From: Mycobacterium sp.
GTDB lineage: Bacteria; Actinomycetota; Actinomycetes; Mycobacteriales; Mycobacteriaceae
Assembly: GCA_025965895.1 (NCBI GenBank)
Contig: JAOPWC010000105.1
Coordinates: 62,001-126,000 of the forward strand
DNA length: 64,000 bases
Direction of reading: 5' to 3'
A program made the translations under genes and the position numbers. Positions within the stretch are counted from its first letter, which is position 1; every line of letters begins with the position of its first letter. Positions 28,633 to 38,906 of this stretch are shown in pieces. The notes beneath the pieces were generated by a model, which was not told the DNA's origin, made no database searches, and saw only the letters and a program-made list of their open reading frames with translations.

Positions 28633-29882
28633 CCGGCCGATTCTACGTCCGCCGACCCTTGGGAAAACGCAGCCAGGTCCCACACTTGCACCTGCGAACC
28701 GGCAGACATCTCGACGACGTCCTCGCCGATTTCGAGTAGGCAGTTGGCCGAAGCCAGCCACCGCAGGTGATGCGATGCCGGCGGCCCGTAGGTGGTCACC
28801 GACGCTGTCGCCGCGTCCAGAACACCCCGGCGGAACTGCCGCTTGCCGCGCGGCGACGTCAGCGAGTCGGTGAGCAGGGCGGTGCGCCTCGGCCGGTGCG
28901 GCGAGGGCAGGCTCATCGCCGCGCGCAAGGCCGGGCGGACAAACACTTCGAAAGACACCAGCGCGCTGACCGGGTTGCCGGGCAGGGTGACGATGGGCGT
29001 GCCGGCCCATGTTCCGCCCAGGCGCCCGGCACCTTGCGGCATGCCCGGCTGCATCGCGACCTTGACGAACTCGACGTCTGAACCGCTGTGTGTCAGCGCG
29101 TCTTTGACGACCTCGTACGCGCCGGCGCTGACGCCGCCGCTGGTGATGATCACGTCGGCCTGCCCGCCGTAGGTGTTCAGCACGCCGCGGAACTGCACCA
29201 TGTCGTCGCCGGTCACCGGTGCAGCGACCACCTCGGCACCGGCCTCGTGCACCGCGGCGGCCAGCATCACACCGTTGGATTCGTAGATCTGGCCGGGCCG
29301 CAGCGGCTCACCGGGGCGCACCAGTTCCGCGCCGGTCGAGACCACCAGCACCCGCTGCCTCGGGATCACCCGCAGTTCAGCAAGTCCCAGCGCCGCGGCC
29401 AGGCCCATCACTGCCGGGGTCACGACCTGCCCGGCGCGCAACACCGTCGTGCCCGCGGCGACGTCCTCGCCGGCGCGGCGGATGTGCTCGCCCGGTCTCG
29501 CGGCGGCCCGGATCGACACCGTCTCCAGTCCGTGGTCGGTGGCTTCGACGGGCACCACCGCGGTCGCTCCGGTGGGGACCGGTGCGCCGGTCATGATCCG
29601 ATGTGCCGTGCCGGGTTTCAGCGTCAGCTCGTCGGTTCGCCCGGCCGGTATGTCCTCGGCCACCGGAAGCAGGACCGGTTGTTCGTCGGTGGCGGCGGCG
29701 ACGTCGTCGGCTGTCACGGCATAGCCGTCCATCGCCGAGTTGTCGAAGCCGGGCAGCGACAGCGGGGCGACGACGTCGTCGGCCAACGCGAGCCCTTCGG
29801 CGTCGGCGAGCGGGACCATGGCCGCCGGGCGGGGCCGGATCAGCTCCGCGACGACACGGGCGTGCGCTGGGACGGATCGCAT
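28578..29882 (-). CDS. moeA: MoeA, molybdopterin molybdotransferase
   Basis: A 434-residue enzyme that inserts molybdate into adenylated molybdopterin, the last step of molybdenum cofactor synthesis. Signatures: [13 protein letters not shown] (about residues 44-56), [15 protein letters not shown], the MoCF-biosynthesis segment [12 protein letters not shown] (about 247-258) and [14 protein letters not shown] (about 302-315). It corresponds to moeA2 (Rv0438c) by position and heads the psd-pssA-ATPase run. Confidence 0.93.
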   Translation of the reverse strand: MRSVPAHARVVAELIRPRPAAMVPLADAEGLALADDVVAPLSLPGFDNSAMDGYAVTADDVAAATDEQPVLLPVAEDIPAGRTDELTLKPGTAHRIMTGAPVPTGATAVVPVEATDHGLETVSIRAAARPGEHIRRAGEDVAAGTTVLRAGQVVTPAVMGLAAALGLAELRVIPRQRVLVVSTGAELVRPGEPLRPGQIYESNGVMLAAAVHEAGAEVVAAPVTGDDMVQFRGVLNTYGGQADVIITSGGVSAGAYEVVKDALTHSGSDVEFVKVAMQPGMPQGAGRLGGTWAGTPIVTLPGNPVSALVSFEVFVRPALRAAMSLPSPHRPRRTALLTDSLTSPRGKRQFRRGVLDAATASVTTYGPPASHHLRWLASANCLLEIGEDVVEMSAGSQVQVWDLAAFSQGSADVESAGWPDAPDSRPRTDPKLLD

Positions 29883-29885
29883 CGG

Positions 29886-30797
29886 TCAGACCGGGTATGT
29901 CACGGCGGTCAGGTCCTCGGACACGGTCCAGAGCCGGCGCTGCAACTGCTGGTCGTGGGACTGCTTGCTGGACTGCACCAGCTTCGGATGGCCCCGCTGT
30001 TCGCCGAAGCCGTCGGGCCCGTAATACTGGCCGCCCCGCACGCCCGGGTCGGTGGCGGCCCGCAGGGTCGGCAACGCTCCCATGTCGGCGCTCTGCGACA
30101 TCAGCGGCCACAGCACGTCGGTGGCCGGCCGGAGCAATGCGGGCATGTTGCGGGTCAGCTCCGTGTCGGAGCCGCCCGGGTGGGCGGCGACGGCGATGGT
30201 GTTCTTGCCGGTGAGCCTGCGCTGAAGTTCGTACGTGAACAACAGGTTCGCCAGTTTGGACTGCCCGTAGGCCCTGACCCGGTTGTAGCTGCGTTCCCAC
30301 TGCAGGTCGTCGAAATGAATCTTCGCCAGAATGCGGTGCCCGACGCTGCTGATCGTGACCACGCGGGAGCCCTCGACGGGCAGCAGGCGGTCGAGCAGCA
30401 GGCCGGTGAATGCGAAGTGGCCGAGATGGTTCGTGCCGAACTGCAACTCGAACCCGTCCTTGGTGCTGCCTTTCGGCGTGTACATCACCCCGGCGTTGTT
30501 GATCAGCAGGTGGATGCGTTGATGGCTGTCGCGCAGCTCATCGGCCGCGGCCCGCACGGAGTCCAACGACGTGAGGTCGAGCTGCTGCAGCACGAGATCG
30601 GCGTTCGGGCTCTTCGCGGCGATCCGCTCTGCGGCGTCCTTGCCCTTGTCCAGGTTGCGCACCGCCAGCACGACGTGCGCGCCCTTGTCGGCCAGCACCG
30701 CGGCGGCCTCGTAGCCGATCCCGGTGTTGGCTCCGGTGATGACCGCGACACGTCCCGATTGATCCGGAACGTCTGCTGCTGTCCATTTGCTGCTCAT
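29886..30797 (-). CDS. Short-chain dehydrogenase/reductase (Rv0439c-like)
   Basis: A 303-residue NAD(P)-dependent oxidoreductase. The nucleotide motif TGANTGIG lies at about residues 21-28, NNAG near 99-102, the catalytic Ser in ISSVGHR and Tyr/Lys in YGQSK. It resembles the retinol dehydrogenase/protochlorophyllide reductase-like SDRs; the substrate is unknown. An AGGAG sequence precedes the ATG at 30797. Only 3 nt separate its stop from the moeA start, suggesting one transcript with moeA. Confidence 0.9.
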   Translation of the reverse strand: MSSKWTAADVPDQSGRVAVITGANTGIGYEAAAVLADKGAHVVLAVRNLDKGKDAAERIAAKSPNADLVLQQLDLTSLDSVRAAADELRDSHQRIHLLINNAGVMYTPKGSTKDGFELQFGTNHLGHFAFTGLLLDRLLPVEGSRVVTISSVGHRILAKIHFDDLQWERSYNRVRAYGQSKLANLLFTYELQRRLTGKNTIAVAAHPGGSDTELTRNMPALLRPATDVLWPLMSQSADMGALPTLRAATDPGVRGGQYYGPDGFGEQRGHPKLVQSSKQSHDQQLQRRLWTVSEDLTAVTYPV

Positions 30798-30863
30798 CAA
30801 GACTCCTTCGGACCGGCACGTATCGTCGTCGTTCGTGGTGCTATCCAAACGATACGGAACGGC

Positions 30864-31349
30864 GTGATCTTGCTCACCGATCCGGCGAATCCGCCGAGCC
30901 GCACCGCACCAGTGCTGTGGGCGGTGTCCGCAGCGCTCGCGTGGATTGTGCCGGTAGTCGCCCAGGTGGTGTGGTTGCTCGTGCTGCCGCGGCCGGCGTG
31001 GCTGCACGTTCTCGTCGCGGCTGTCAGCGCGGCGCTGATGGTGCTGCACATGCTCGTCGTGCCGCTCTGGCGATACCGCGTGCACCGTTGGGAGATCAGC
31101 CCGCAGGCCGTCTTCACGAAGACCGGCTGGCTTGTCCAGCAGCGCCGTATCGCGCCGATCTCGCGAGTGCAGACGGTCGACACCTACCGGGGTCCGCTGG
31201 ACCGGCTGTTCGGCCTGGCCAACATCACCGTGACCACCGCGTCGTCGGCCGGGGCGGTGCGCATCGTCGCCCTCGACGCAGACGTCGCCGACGGGGTGGT
31301 CGCCCAACTGACGGACATCGCTGCGCTGGGCGCCGAGGACGCGACGTGA
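30864..31349 (+). CDS. Bacterial PH-domain membrane protein, YdbS-like
   Basis: A 161-residue protein with two membrane helices (about residues 12-60) followed by a bPH2 (DUF304) domain; the core reads YRVHRWEISPQAVFTKTGWL, RIAPISRVQTVDTYRGPLDR and LFGLANITVTTAS. It pairs with the larger PH-domain gene that starts at its stop codon (GTGA at 31346). Such YdbS/YdbT pairs are conserved in Gram-positive bacteria, with roles in the membrane or antimicrobial tolerance. The start is GTG 30864; upstream frame-open sequence belongs to the SDR and moeA region. Confidence 0.82.
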   Translation: MILLTDPANPPSRTAPVLWAVSAALAWIVPVVAQVVWLLVLPRPAWLHVLVAAVSAALMVLHMLVVPLWRYRVHRWEISPQAVFTKTGWLVQQRRIAPISRVQTVDTYRGPLDRLFGLANITVTTASSAGAVRIVALDADVADGVVAQLTDIAALGAEDAT

Positions 31350-32806
31350 GCGGTTGGCAACGGCTCAGTCCGCGCATGCTGCTCGTGCATCCGGTACATG
31401 AGGTGCTGCGGCAACTGCCGGTGCTCATCGGGTCTGTCGTGCTGGGTTCGGCGACGGGTAACCAGGCGTGGCCGTTGGCGGTGCTGGCTCTCACGGTGGC
31501 CTTCGGGCTGGCCCGCTGGTTCACCACGACTTACCGCATCGACGCCGAGAATGTCGCGATACACGACGGTGTGCTGCGTCGTCGGCTCATCACGTTGCCG
31601 CGGAACAGAATTCGCTCGGTGCAGACCGACGCCCGGCTGCTCCACCGGCTGCTCGGGCTGACGGTTCTGCGGCTCGGAACGGGCCACGACGCGATCGGTC
31701 AGCCGAAGTTCGAGTTAGACGCTGTGGAATCGGCGCAGGTGCCGCAGCTGAGGGCGACGCTGCTGGCGGAGTGGCTGCCCCCGCGCGACGACGAATCCCG
31801 CGAGCCCGCCGGCCGGGTGCTGGCGCGCTGGCAGCCCTCGTGGCTGTGGTACAGCCCGCTGAGCTTTTCGGGTCTGGTGATGATCGCGGCGGCGTCGGGC
31901 GTGGCGTATCAGTCTGGTCTCGCGGTGGCGCTGCAGCATTCAGCGGCGGCCCGGTCCGGGGCCGAGGTGGTGCACCGCTTCGGGGTAGCGGTCGCGGTGG
32001 TCGTGGTCGCGCTGGTGCTGGTGCTGGTGTCGGTTCTGCTCTCCGTGCTGATCTCGTTGGTGACGTGGGGCAATCTGGTGCTGCGCAGGGATGCTGACGT
32101 GCTGCACCTCCGGCATGGGCTGCTGCGGGTTCGCGAGCACACCTTCGACATGCGCAAGTTGCGTGGCGGCACGTTGCGTGAGCCGTTGCCGGTTCGGGCG
32201 GTGCGCGGGGCGCGGCTGGACGCGGTGATGACCGGCGTGCGGGGCGAGGGGGAGTCGTCGGCGCTGTTGCCGCCGTGCCCGGCCTCGACGGCGGAGGCGG
32301 TGCTTGCGGACCTGATCGAGAACCCGGATCCGGTTGTCGGGCCGCTGCGTGCCCACGGGCCCGCGGCGGCCCGTCGGAGGTGGACGCGCGCGCTGGCCGT
32401 GCCCGCGCTTGCCGGTGTGGCGCTGGCCGTCCCGGCCCTGTCCGTCGGCCTGCCGAGCTGGGTCTGGCCGGTGTGGGCGGCGGTGACAGCGTGTTGTGCG
32501 CTGCTCGCCGCCGACCGGGTGCGGTCGCTCGGGCACCGCGCGGACGACCGTTGGCTGGTGGCGCGCACCGGAAGCCTCGAACGCCGACGCGACTGCATCG
32601 AGTGCGCGGGAATCATCGCCTGGACTGTGCGCCAGACACTGTTGCAGCGGCGTGCCGGAGTCGCGACGCTGATCGCCGCGACGGCGGCGGGACGCAAGCG
32701 CTATCAGGTGCTCGACGTGCCGGCAGACGCGGCCTGGATGATCGCGGCGACCGCGTCGCAGTGGGTCGCCGAAAGCAAGTGGGCGGCGGCCGAGTTGCAC
32801 CGGTGA
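31346..32806 (+). CDS. Double bacterial PH-domain membrane protein, YdbT-like
   Basis: A 486-residue protein with paired membrane helices followed by bPH2 repeats: the first centres on TTYRIDAENVAIHDGVLRRR, with RNRIRSVQTDARLLHRLLG; a second weaker copy follows the helices near residue 240 (LRRDADVLHLRHGLLRVRE), and a third PH-like stretch is at the C-terminus (RWLVARTGSLERRRDCIE). Overlap by GTGA with the YdbS-like gene means co-translation. Probably a membrane scaffold; no enzymatic residues are recognised. Confidence 0.8.
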   Translation: MSGWQRLSPRMLLVHPVHEVLRQLPVLIGSVVLGSATGNQAWPLAVLALTVAFGLARWFTTTYRIDAENVAIHDGVLRRRLITLPRNRIRSVQTDARLLHRLLGLTVLRLGTGHDAIGQPKFELDAVESAQVPQLRATLLAEWLPPRDDESREPAGRVLARWQPSWLWYSPLSFSGLVMIAAASGVAYQSGLAVALQHSAAARSGAEVVHRFGVAVAVVVVALVLVLVSVLLSVLISLVTWGNLVLRRDADVLHLRHGLLRVREHTFDMRKLRGGTLREPLPVRAVRGARLDAVMTGVRGEGESSALLPPCPASTAEAVLADLIENPDPVVGPLRAHGPAAARRRWTRALAVPALAGVALAVPALSVGLPSWVWPVWAAVTACCALLAADRVRSLGHRADDRWLVARTGSLERRRDCIECAGIIAWTVRQTLLQRRAGVATLIAATAAGRKRYQVLDVPADAAWMIAATASQWVAESKWAAAELHR

Positions 32807-32816
32807 ATCCGCCGTT

Positions 32817-32822
32817 TACTGT
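32817..32822 (+). promoter_or_regulatory. -10 box TACTGT, leaderless promoter of the HAD gene
   Basis: TACTGT is followed by 6 nt and the ATG at 32829. This gives the HAD gene its own start although it lies 22 nt after the PH-domain gene. Confidence 0.45.
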
Positions 32823-32828
32823 CGGTCC

Positions 32829-33644
32829 ATGGGAGTCGGTGGCGTGCTGTTCGACATCGATGGCGTTCTCGTGACGTCGTGGAAGCCGATTCCCGGCGCG
32901 GCGGAGACGTTGCGCGTTCTTGCCGATCACCAGATCGCGTGCTCGTATCTGACGAACACGACCACCCGCACGCGCCAGCAGATCGCGGAGGCTTTGTCGG
33001 GCGCCGGGATGAAGGTCCGTGCCGACGAAGTGATCACGTCGGCGGTGCTCACCTCCGAGTACGTTCGCAACACCTACCCCAATGCTCGCTGCTTTCTGGT
33101 CAACAGCGGCGACATCACCGAGGACATGCGCGGCATCGACCTCGTCGCGTCAACTGATTTCGGCCCCGACGACCATCCCTACACCCCCGATGTGGTGCTG
33201 ATGGGCGGCGCCGGGCCGGAGTACGACCACCTGACGCTGAGTCGGGTCTACGACTGGATGGCGCAGGGCGTGCCGGTGGTCGCGATGCACCGCAGCACGG
33301 CCTGGAACACCACCGAGGGCCTGCGGATCGACGCCGGCATGTACCTGATCGGCATGGAGGAAACCTCGGGCCGCAAGGCCACCGCGGTGGGCAAGCCCGC
33401 TCCGGCGGGCTTTCTGGCGGCCGCAGCCCGGCTCGACGTCGACCCCGAGCAGATGTACATGGTCGGCGACGACCTGAACAACGACGTGCTTCCCGCGCAA
33501 GTGGTGGGGATGACGGGCGTGCTCGTGCGCACGGGGAAGTTCCGGCAGGACACGCTGGATCGCTGGGGCGCCGACGAGTTTGCGATGCAGCCCAACCACC
33601 TCCTCGACTCAGTGGCCGACCTGCCCGCGCTGCTCGGGCTCTAA
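32829..33644 (+). CDS. HAD-superfamily IIA phosphatase (NagD/LHPP-like)
   Basis: A 271-residue HAD hydrolase. Motif I is LFDIDGVLV (about residues 7-15) with the nucleophile Asp, motif II is YLTNTTTRTR, motif III contains VGKPAPAGF and motif IV is MVGDDLNNDV. The large C2-type cap between motifs II and III fits subfamily IIA, which includes NagD, pyridoxal phosphatase and LHPP. The substrate is not determinable here. Its end overlaps the convergent helicase stop by 4 nt. Confidence 0.88.
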   Translation: MGVGGVLFDIDGVLVTSWKPIPGAAETLRVLADHQIACSYLTNTTTRTRQQIAEALSGAGMKVRADEVITSAVLTSEYVRNTYPNARCFLVNSGDITEDMRGIDLVASTDFGPDDHPYTPDVVLMGGAGPEYDHLTLSRVYDWMAQGVPVVAMHRSTAWNTTEGLRIDAGMYLIGMEETSGRKATAVGKPAPAGFLAAAARLDVDPEQMYMVGDDLNNDVLPAQVVGMTGVLVRTGKFRQDTLDRWGADEFAMQPNHLLDSVADLPALLGL

Positions 33645-35320
33645 CGCAGGTTGCGGACGGCCTCGATGCGGGCCTGCAGCTGTTTGGTGGTCGCCGCGGC
33701 CACCGGGGGGCCGCCGCAGATCCGGCGGAGCTCGTTGTGTATCCAGCCGTGAGGCTTGCCAGTGCGGTGATGGGCCAGCGACACCAACGTGTTGAGTTCG
33801 TGGCGCAATTCGCGCAGCTGAGCATAGGTGGACACCGGCGCGGCCCTGGCGGCCCCGCCGTTGCGGGTGGCCAGCTGCTCCTCTTGCCGGCGGCGCAGCA
33901 GCTGGCGCATCTGCTCGGCGTCGAGCAGACCCGGTATGCCGAGGTAGTCGGCCTCCTCATCGCTGCCCGACGGAGTCGCGGTGCCGAACGACGCCCCGTC
34001 GAAGATCACCTGGTCCAGTTCGGCGACGGCGCCGAGCGGTTCGAAGCCCACAGGCCCGTCGGTGCGTTCGGTGCGGCGGCGCTCCGACGCCGGGTCGTCC
34101 GGTCGTTCGCGGTGTGCCTTACCGAGCACGTGGTCGCGCTGGGCTTCCAGCTCGCTCGCCAGGCCCAGCAGCGACGGCACCGAGGGCAGGAAGATCGTCG
34201 CGATCTCGCCCGCGCGCCGCGACCGGACGAACCGCCCGACGACCTGAGCGAAGAACAGCGGCGTCGACGCGCTCGTCGCGTACACGCCGACGGCCAGCCT
34301 CGGCACGTCGACGCCCTCCGAAACCATCCGCACGGCAACCAGCCACGGGCTGGTGCCGACGGCGAACTCGGCGATCCGCGCCGATGAACCGGGATCGTCG
34401 GACAGCACGACGGTCGGCGCGTCGCCGGTGACCGCGGTGAGCAGCCGGGCGTACGCGCGGGCAGTTGACTGATCCGACGCGATCACCATCGCGCCCGCGT
34501 CAGGCATGCCGTCGCGGCGCTTCTGCCGGAGCCTGGTGTGCGCGGCCTTCAGCACGGCCGGCATCCATTCGCCGGCCGGGTCGAGCGCGGTGCGCCATGC
34601 CCGCGCGGTGTGTTCGGCGTCGAGCGGCTCGCCGAGCCGCGCGGCGTACTCCGCGCCGGCGCTGTCGCGCCACCGCGCCTCGCCGGAGTAGGCAAGGAAC
34701 ACCACGGGCCGGACCACGCCGTCGGCCAGGGCCTCGGGGTAGCCGTAGGTGTCGTCGGCCTGCGAGCGCAGCAGGCCGTCGCCGTCCGGTGCGTACCTGA
34801 CGAACGGGATCGGGCTGTCGTCGGTGCGGAACGGGGTGCCGGTGAGCGCCAGGCGGCGGGTGGCGTCGTCAAACGCGTCGCGTATCGCCTCGCCCCAACT
34901 CTTGGCGTCGCCGCCGTGGTGAATCTCGTCGAAGATGACCAGCGTCCGCCGGCTCTCGGTGCGCACCCGGTGCCGGGTGGGGTGGCTGGCGACCTGGGCG
35001 TATGTGACGACGACGCCGTGATAGTCCGAGGACGCATGGGCGCCGGAGTTGCTGAACTTCGGATCGAGTGACAGGCCGACGCCGGCGGCGGCCAGCGCCC
35101 ACTGCATCTTGAGGTGTTCGGTAGGCACCACGACGGTGATCCGGTCCACCGTGCCGTCGGAAAGCAGCTCGGACGCCACCCGCAGGGCAAACGCCGTCTT
35201 GCCCGATCCGGGGGTGGCGACGGTGAGGAAATCGCGCGGTTTGGCACCCAGATACCGCACCAACGCCCGTCGCTGCCAGCCCCGCAAAGCCTGGGTGCTG
35301 GGCGCTGCCTCAGCCCGCAC
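33641..35320 (-). CDS. Superfamily 2 DEAD/DEAH helicase
   Basis: A 559-residue ATPase with motif I TPGSGKTAFA (about residues 37-46), motif Ia VVVPTEHLKMQW, motif II VIFDEIHHGG (DEIH), motif III LALTGTPFRTD, motif V MVSEGVDVPRL and motif VI QVVGRFVRSRR. It therefore has a complete ATP-dependent translocase core, plus a C-terminal charged helical extension from about residue 420. It resembles the stand-alone helicase Rv2917 of mycobacteria; I see no adjacent nuclease or methylase, so a defence role is not supported by context. Confidence 0.88.
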   Translation of the reverse strand: MRAEAAPSTQALRGWQRRALVRYLGAKPRDFLTVATPGSGKTAFALRVASELLSDGTVDRITVVVPTEHLKMQWALAAAGVGLSLDPKFSNSGAHASSDYHGVVVTYAQVASHPTRHRVRTESRRTLVIFDEIHHGGDAKSWGEAIRDAFDDATRRLALTGTPFRTDDSPIPFVRYAPDGDGLLRSQADDTYGYPEALADGVVRPVVFLAYSGEARWRDSAGAEYAARLGEPLDAEHTARAWRTALDPAGEWMPAVLKAAHTRLRQKRRDGMPDAGAMVIASDQSTARAYARLLTAVTGDAPTVVLSDDPGSSARIAEFAVGTSPWLVAVRMVSEGVDVPRLAVGVYATSASTPLFFAQVVGRFVRSRRAGEIATIFLPSVPSLLGLASELEAQRDHVLGKAHRERPDDPASERRRTERTDGPVGFEPLGAVAELDQVIFDGASFGTATPSGSDEEADYLGIPGLLDAEQMRQLLRRRQEEQLATRNGGAARAAPVSTYAQLRELRHELNTLVSLAHHRTGKPHGWIHNELRRICGGPPVAAATTKQLQARIEAVRNLR

Positions 35321-35369
35321 CCGAAGACTCCTATCTGGTCGAGGTGCAGTCTAGGACAACGGGATATGA

Positions 35370-35534
35370 TCCCGCATCTCCACAGGACCGTGTGCTACCG
35401 GAAGCCACAACCACCTGGGCGACGACGAACTCGGGGCGCTCGTCCAGCAGGTCGGCCAGCCAGCCGACATCGTCCGCTCACACGACGACTGGAGCAAAGT
35501 CCCGCTCCCGTCGCAGCAGCAGGTGTCCGCGTGA
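35370..35534 (+). pseudogene. Unrecognised C-terminal coding fragment without a start
   Basis: In the gap 35321-35537 one plus-strand frame, open from a TGA at 35367 to a TGA at 35532-35534, reads GDDELGALVQQVGQPADIV, then HDDWSKVPLPSQQ. The composition looks protein-like, but no ATG, GTG or TTG is in frame. I do not recognise the family. It may be the tail of a deleted gene; it may equally be chance. Confidence 0.3.
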
Positions 35535-35537
35535 ACG

Positions 35538-36032
35538 TTAGTCGACGAAGAAGTTGTCGTTCTTGATGAAGAACTCCCGACGTTGCGCGTCGGTCATGTC
35601 GCCGACCGCGGCGAGGCCTTCGAAGTAGGCCTCGCGCGGCGCGCCGGGGGCGAAGAGCATCAGGATCGACGCGGGCTCGTCGGCCTGGTTGCGGAAGCCG
35701 TGCAAACCGCCGGGCGGCACGTACAGAAAGTCGCCGGTGTGCGCGTTGATCCAGTCGCGGCCGTCGAACAGCCGCATGGTGCCGGACAGCACGAAGAACG
35801 ACTCCGACATGGCGCGGTGGAAGTGCGGTCCAGGCCCGCTCGCCTGGGCGGCCAGGTCGACGCGGTACAGCCCGAAGTCGCCGTCCGTCTTCTGCTGGTT
35901 GGCCAGATAGTGGTATCGCACGCCCCGCGACTCGTGGTCGGCGGGTTCGTCGGCACGCCGTAGGCTGGCGCTGACCTCCGGTTCGTCTTTCGTATACCGG
36001 GCTGGGGGATACGGCGGCACGACGAGAGACAT
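35538..36032 (-). CDS. Cupin-domain protein
   Basis: A 164-residue single-domain beta-barrel. Cupin motif 1 is GPGPHFHRAMSESFFVLSG (about residues 66-84; two His and one Glu as metal ligands), motif 2 is DFLYVPPGGLHGFRN with a further His. Such proteins act as small metal-dependent enzymes or sugar/ligand binders; no specific role can be given. ATG 36032 is chosen; an in-frame ATG at 36077 would add 15 residues. It is divergent from groEL2, sharing the 205-bp region that carries two CIRCE operators. Confidence 0.8.
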   Translation of the reverse strand: MSLVVPPYPPARYTKDEPEVSASLRRADEPADHESRGVRYHYLANQQKTDGDFGLYRVDLAAQASGPGPHFHRAMSESFFVLSGTMRLFDGRDWINAHTGDFLYVPPGGLHGFRNQADEPASILMLFAPGAPREAYFEGLAAVGDMTDAQRREFFIKNDNFFVD

Positions 36033-36070
36033 CGGCTCAAGGTTGCCATACCGTCTGGCCCCGAAGGAAT

Positions 36071-36097
36071 CTTGCACTCGTTTTAGGCGAGTGCTAA
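36071..36097. promoter_or_regulatory. CIRCE operator 1 (HrcA site) upstream of groEL2
   Basis: GCACTC (36074-36079), 9-bp spacer and GAGTGC (36089-36094) followed by TAA match the CIRCE consensus. HrcA bound here would repress groEL2 until heat stress. Confidence 0.92.
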
Positions 36098-36105
36098 GAA
36101 TGACG

Positions 36106-36132
36106 TTGGCACTCGCGATCGGTGAGTGCTAG
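36106..36132. promoter_or_regulatory. CIRCE operator 2 (HrcA site) upstream of groEL2
   Basis: A second copy, GCACTC (36109-36114), N9, GAGTGC (36124-36129), lies 35 bp (centre to centre) after the first, between it and the groEL2 ribosome binding site (GGAGGA near 36220). Confidence 0.92.
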
Positions 36133-36146
36133 GTCGGACCCGGTGA

Positions 36147-37862
<1,716 letters not shown>

Positions 37863-37876
37863 ATCCGCCAACGGCG

Positions 37877-37906
37877 AGGCCCGGTCTGCTTCGGCAGGCC
37901 GGGCCT
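37877..37906 (+). terminator. Intrinsic terminator of groEL2
   Basis: AGGCCCGG (37877-37884) pairs with CCGGGCCT (37899-37906) and CTGC with GCAG around a UUCG tetraloop; the single irregular position is a T-G wobble. It starts 14 nt after the groEL2 stop. There is only a short T-rich tail, usual for mycobacteria. Confidence 0.9.
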
Positions 37907-37921
37907 TCGTCGTTCTCGCCC

Positions 37922-37935
37922 ACTGTGCGGTTTCG
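37922..37935. repeat. 14-bp inverted-repeat copy upstream of the DUF559 gene
   Basis: ACTGTGCGGTTTCG is exactly the reverse complement of 38878-38891 inside the 3' end of the DUF559 gene, about 940 bp away. A shorter third copy, CCGCACAGTC, is at 37965-37974, inverted relative to this one. Confidence 0.75.
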
Positions 37936-37964
37936 CACGCGACACGCCGCGTCGGCGTCTCGAT

Positions 37965-37980
37965 CCGCACAGTCAGCCGG
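37965..37980. repeat. Second upstream copy of the CCGCACAGTC motif
   Basis: CCGCACAGTC plus a similar following GGC-rich stretch matches 38883-38898 in direct orientation (14 of 16 bases), and its first 9 bp are inverted relative to 37922-37930. Confidence 0.6.
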
Positions 37981-38011
37981 CCATGTCGGCTGGCGATGGC
38001 AGTCTGCGCCC

Positions 38012-38902
38012 ATGGGGCAACCGGACTGGCCCTTTCGCCGGACGGAGGCGATAGCCGCCGGCCTGCTGAGCGTCAGGGAATTACGACGGTTCTATTGCGC
38101 CGCATATCCGGGCGTCTACGGGCCGCGGGGCGTGGAGCTGTCCGCGCTCAAGCGTGCTCGTGCGGCCTGGCTGTGGTCACGCCGACGGGGCACCCTGGCG
38201 GGATTGTCCGCGGCAACGGTGGCGGGAGCCAGGTGGATTGACGGCCGCCTGCCTGCCGAGCTCATTCACTCAAACAGGCGAGCGCCGTCAATGCTCATCG
38301 TGCACAGCGACGACCTTGCCGCGGGCGAGACTGTGCTCGTGGACCAGATGGCCGTGACGACGCCGGCCCGGACTGCCTTCGACATCGGCCGGCGATTGCC
38401 TCTCACCGGGGCCGTTCAGCGGATCGACGCGTTGATGCACGCCACGGATGTCAAGGCCGTCGACATCGAGGCGGTGATTGACCGGCACCCGGGAGTGCGT
38501 GGATTGGCGCAACTTCGCCGCACGCTTCAGCTCGTCGATGGCGGCGCCGAGTCGCCGTACGAATCGCTTACCCGACTATTGCTTGTCCAGGCGGGGTTTC
38601 CGGTGCCGCAGACCCAGATTCCGGTGATCGACGATTTCGGGGCTGTGTTTGCCCGCGTCGACATGGGTTGGCCGCGGTACCTGGTCGGGGTGGAGTTCGA
38701 CGGGACGCAGCATTGGACGAATTCCCGACAGCGCAGCTGGGATATCGACCGGGCCGCCGAACTCTCGGCCCTCGGCTGGACCATCGTCAGGGTCAGCAGT
38801 GGAATGCTGCACAACACTCCGCAAGTCGTGTTGGCGCGTGTGAGAACTGCGTTGGCCGGCGCCGGCTGCGCGTGGTCCGAAACCGCACAGTCGGCAGGCT
38901 GA
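38012..38902 (+). CDS. DUF559 / AbiEi-like protein with a predicted nuclease-fold C-terminus
   Basis: A 296-residue protein. Residues about 10-110 resemble the winged-helix N-terminal part of AbiEi-type proteins (TEAIAAGLLSVRELRRFY, YPGVYGPRG). Residues about 205-285 form a DUF559 domain with DMGWPRYLVGVEFDG, HW..S..R..D and GWTIVRVS, the pattern of very-short-patch-repair-like endonucleases (acidic Asp/Glu residues could bind metal). No antitoxin-like partner is adjacent. ATG 38012 is used because upstream frame-open sequence holds the groEL2 downstream spacer. Motif copies flank the gene. Mycobacteria carry several such genes; their function is unknown. Confidence 0.75.
   Translation: MGQPDWPFRRTEAIAAGLLSVRELRRFYCAAYPGVYGPRGVELSALKRARAAWLWSRRRGTLAGLSAATVAGARWIDGRLPAELIHSNRRAPSMLIVHSDDLAAGETVLVDQMAVTTPARTAFDIGRRLPLTGAVQRIDALMHATDVKAVDIEAVIDRHPGVRGLAQLRRTLQLVDGGAESPYESLTRLLLVQAGFPVPQTQIPVIDDFGAVFARVDMGWPRYLVGVEFDGTQHWTNSRQRSWDIDRAAELSALGWTIVRVSSGMLHNTPQVVLARVRTALAGAGCAWSETAQSAG
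38878..38891. repeat. 14-bp inverted-repeat copy in the DUF559 3' end
   Basis: CGAAACCGCACAGT is the exact reverse complement of 37922-37935 and lies within the last nine codons of the DUF559 gene. Confidence 0.75.
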
Positions 38903-38906
38903 GACC

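Noticed and set aside
29088..30863. Long plus-strand extension of the first PH-domain frame
   Set aside because: It is antisense to moeA and the SDR gene; the PH-domain protein begins at GTG 30864.
33641..35320. Restriction-modification or phage-defence island around the SF2 helicase
   Set aside because: No methylase, nuclease or other defence gene is adjacent, and a similar stand-alone helicase exists in M. tuberculosis.
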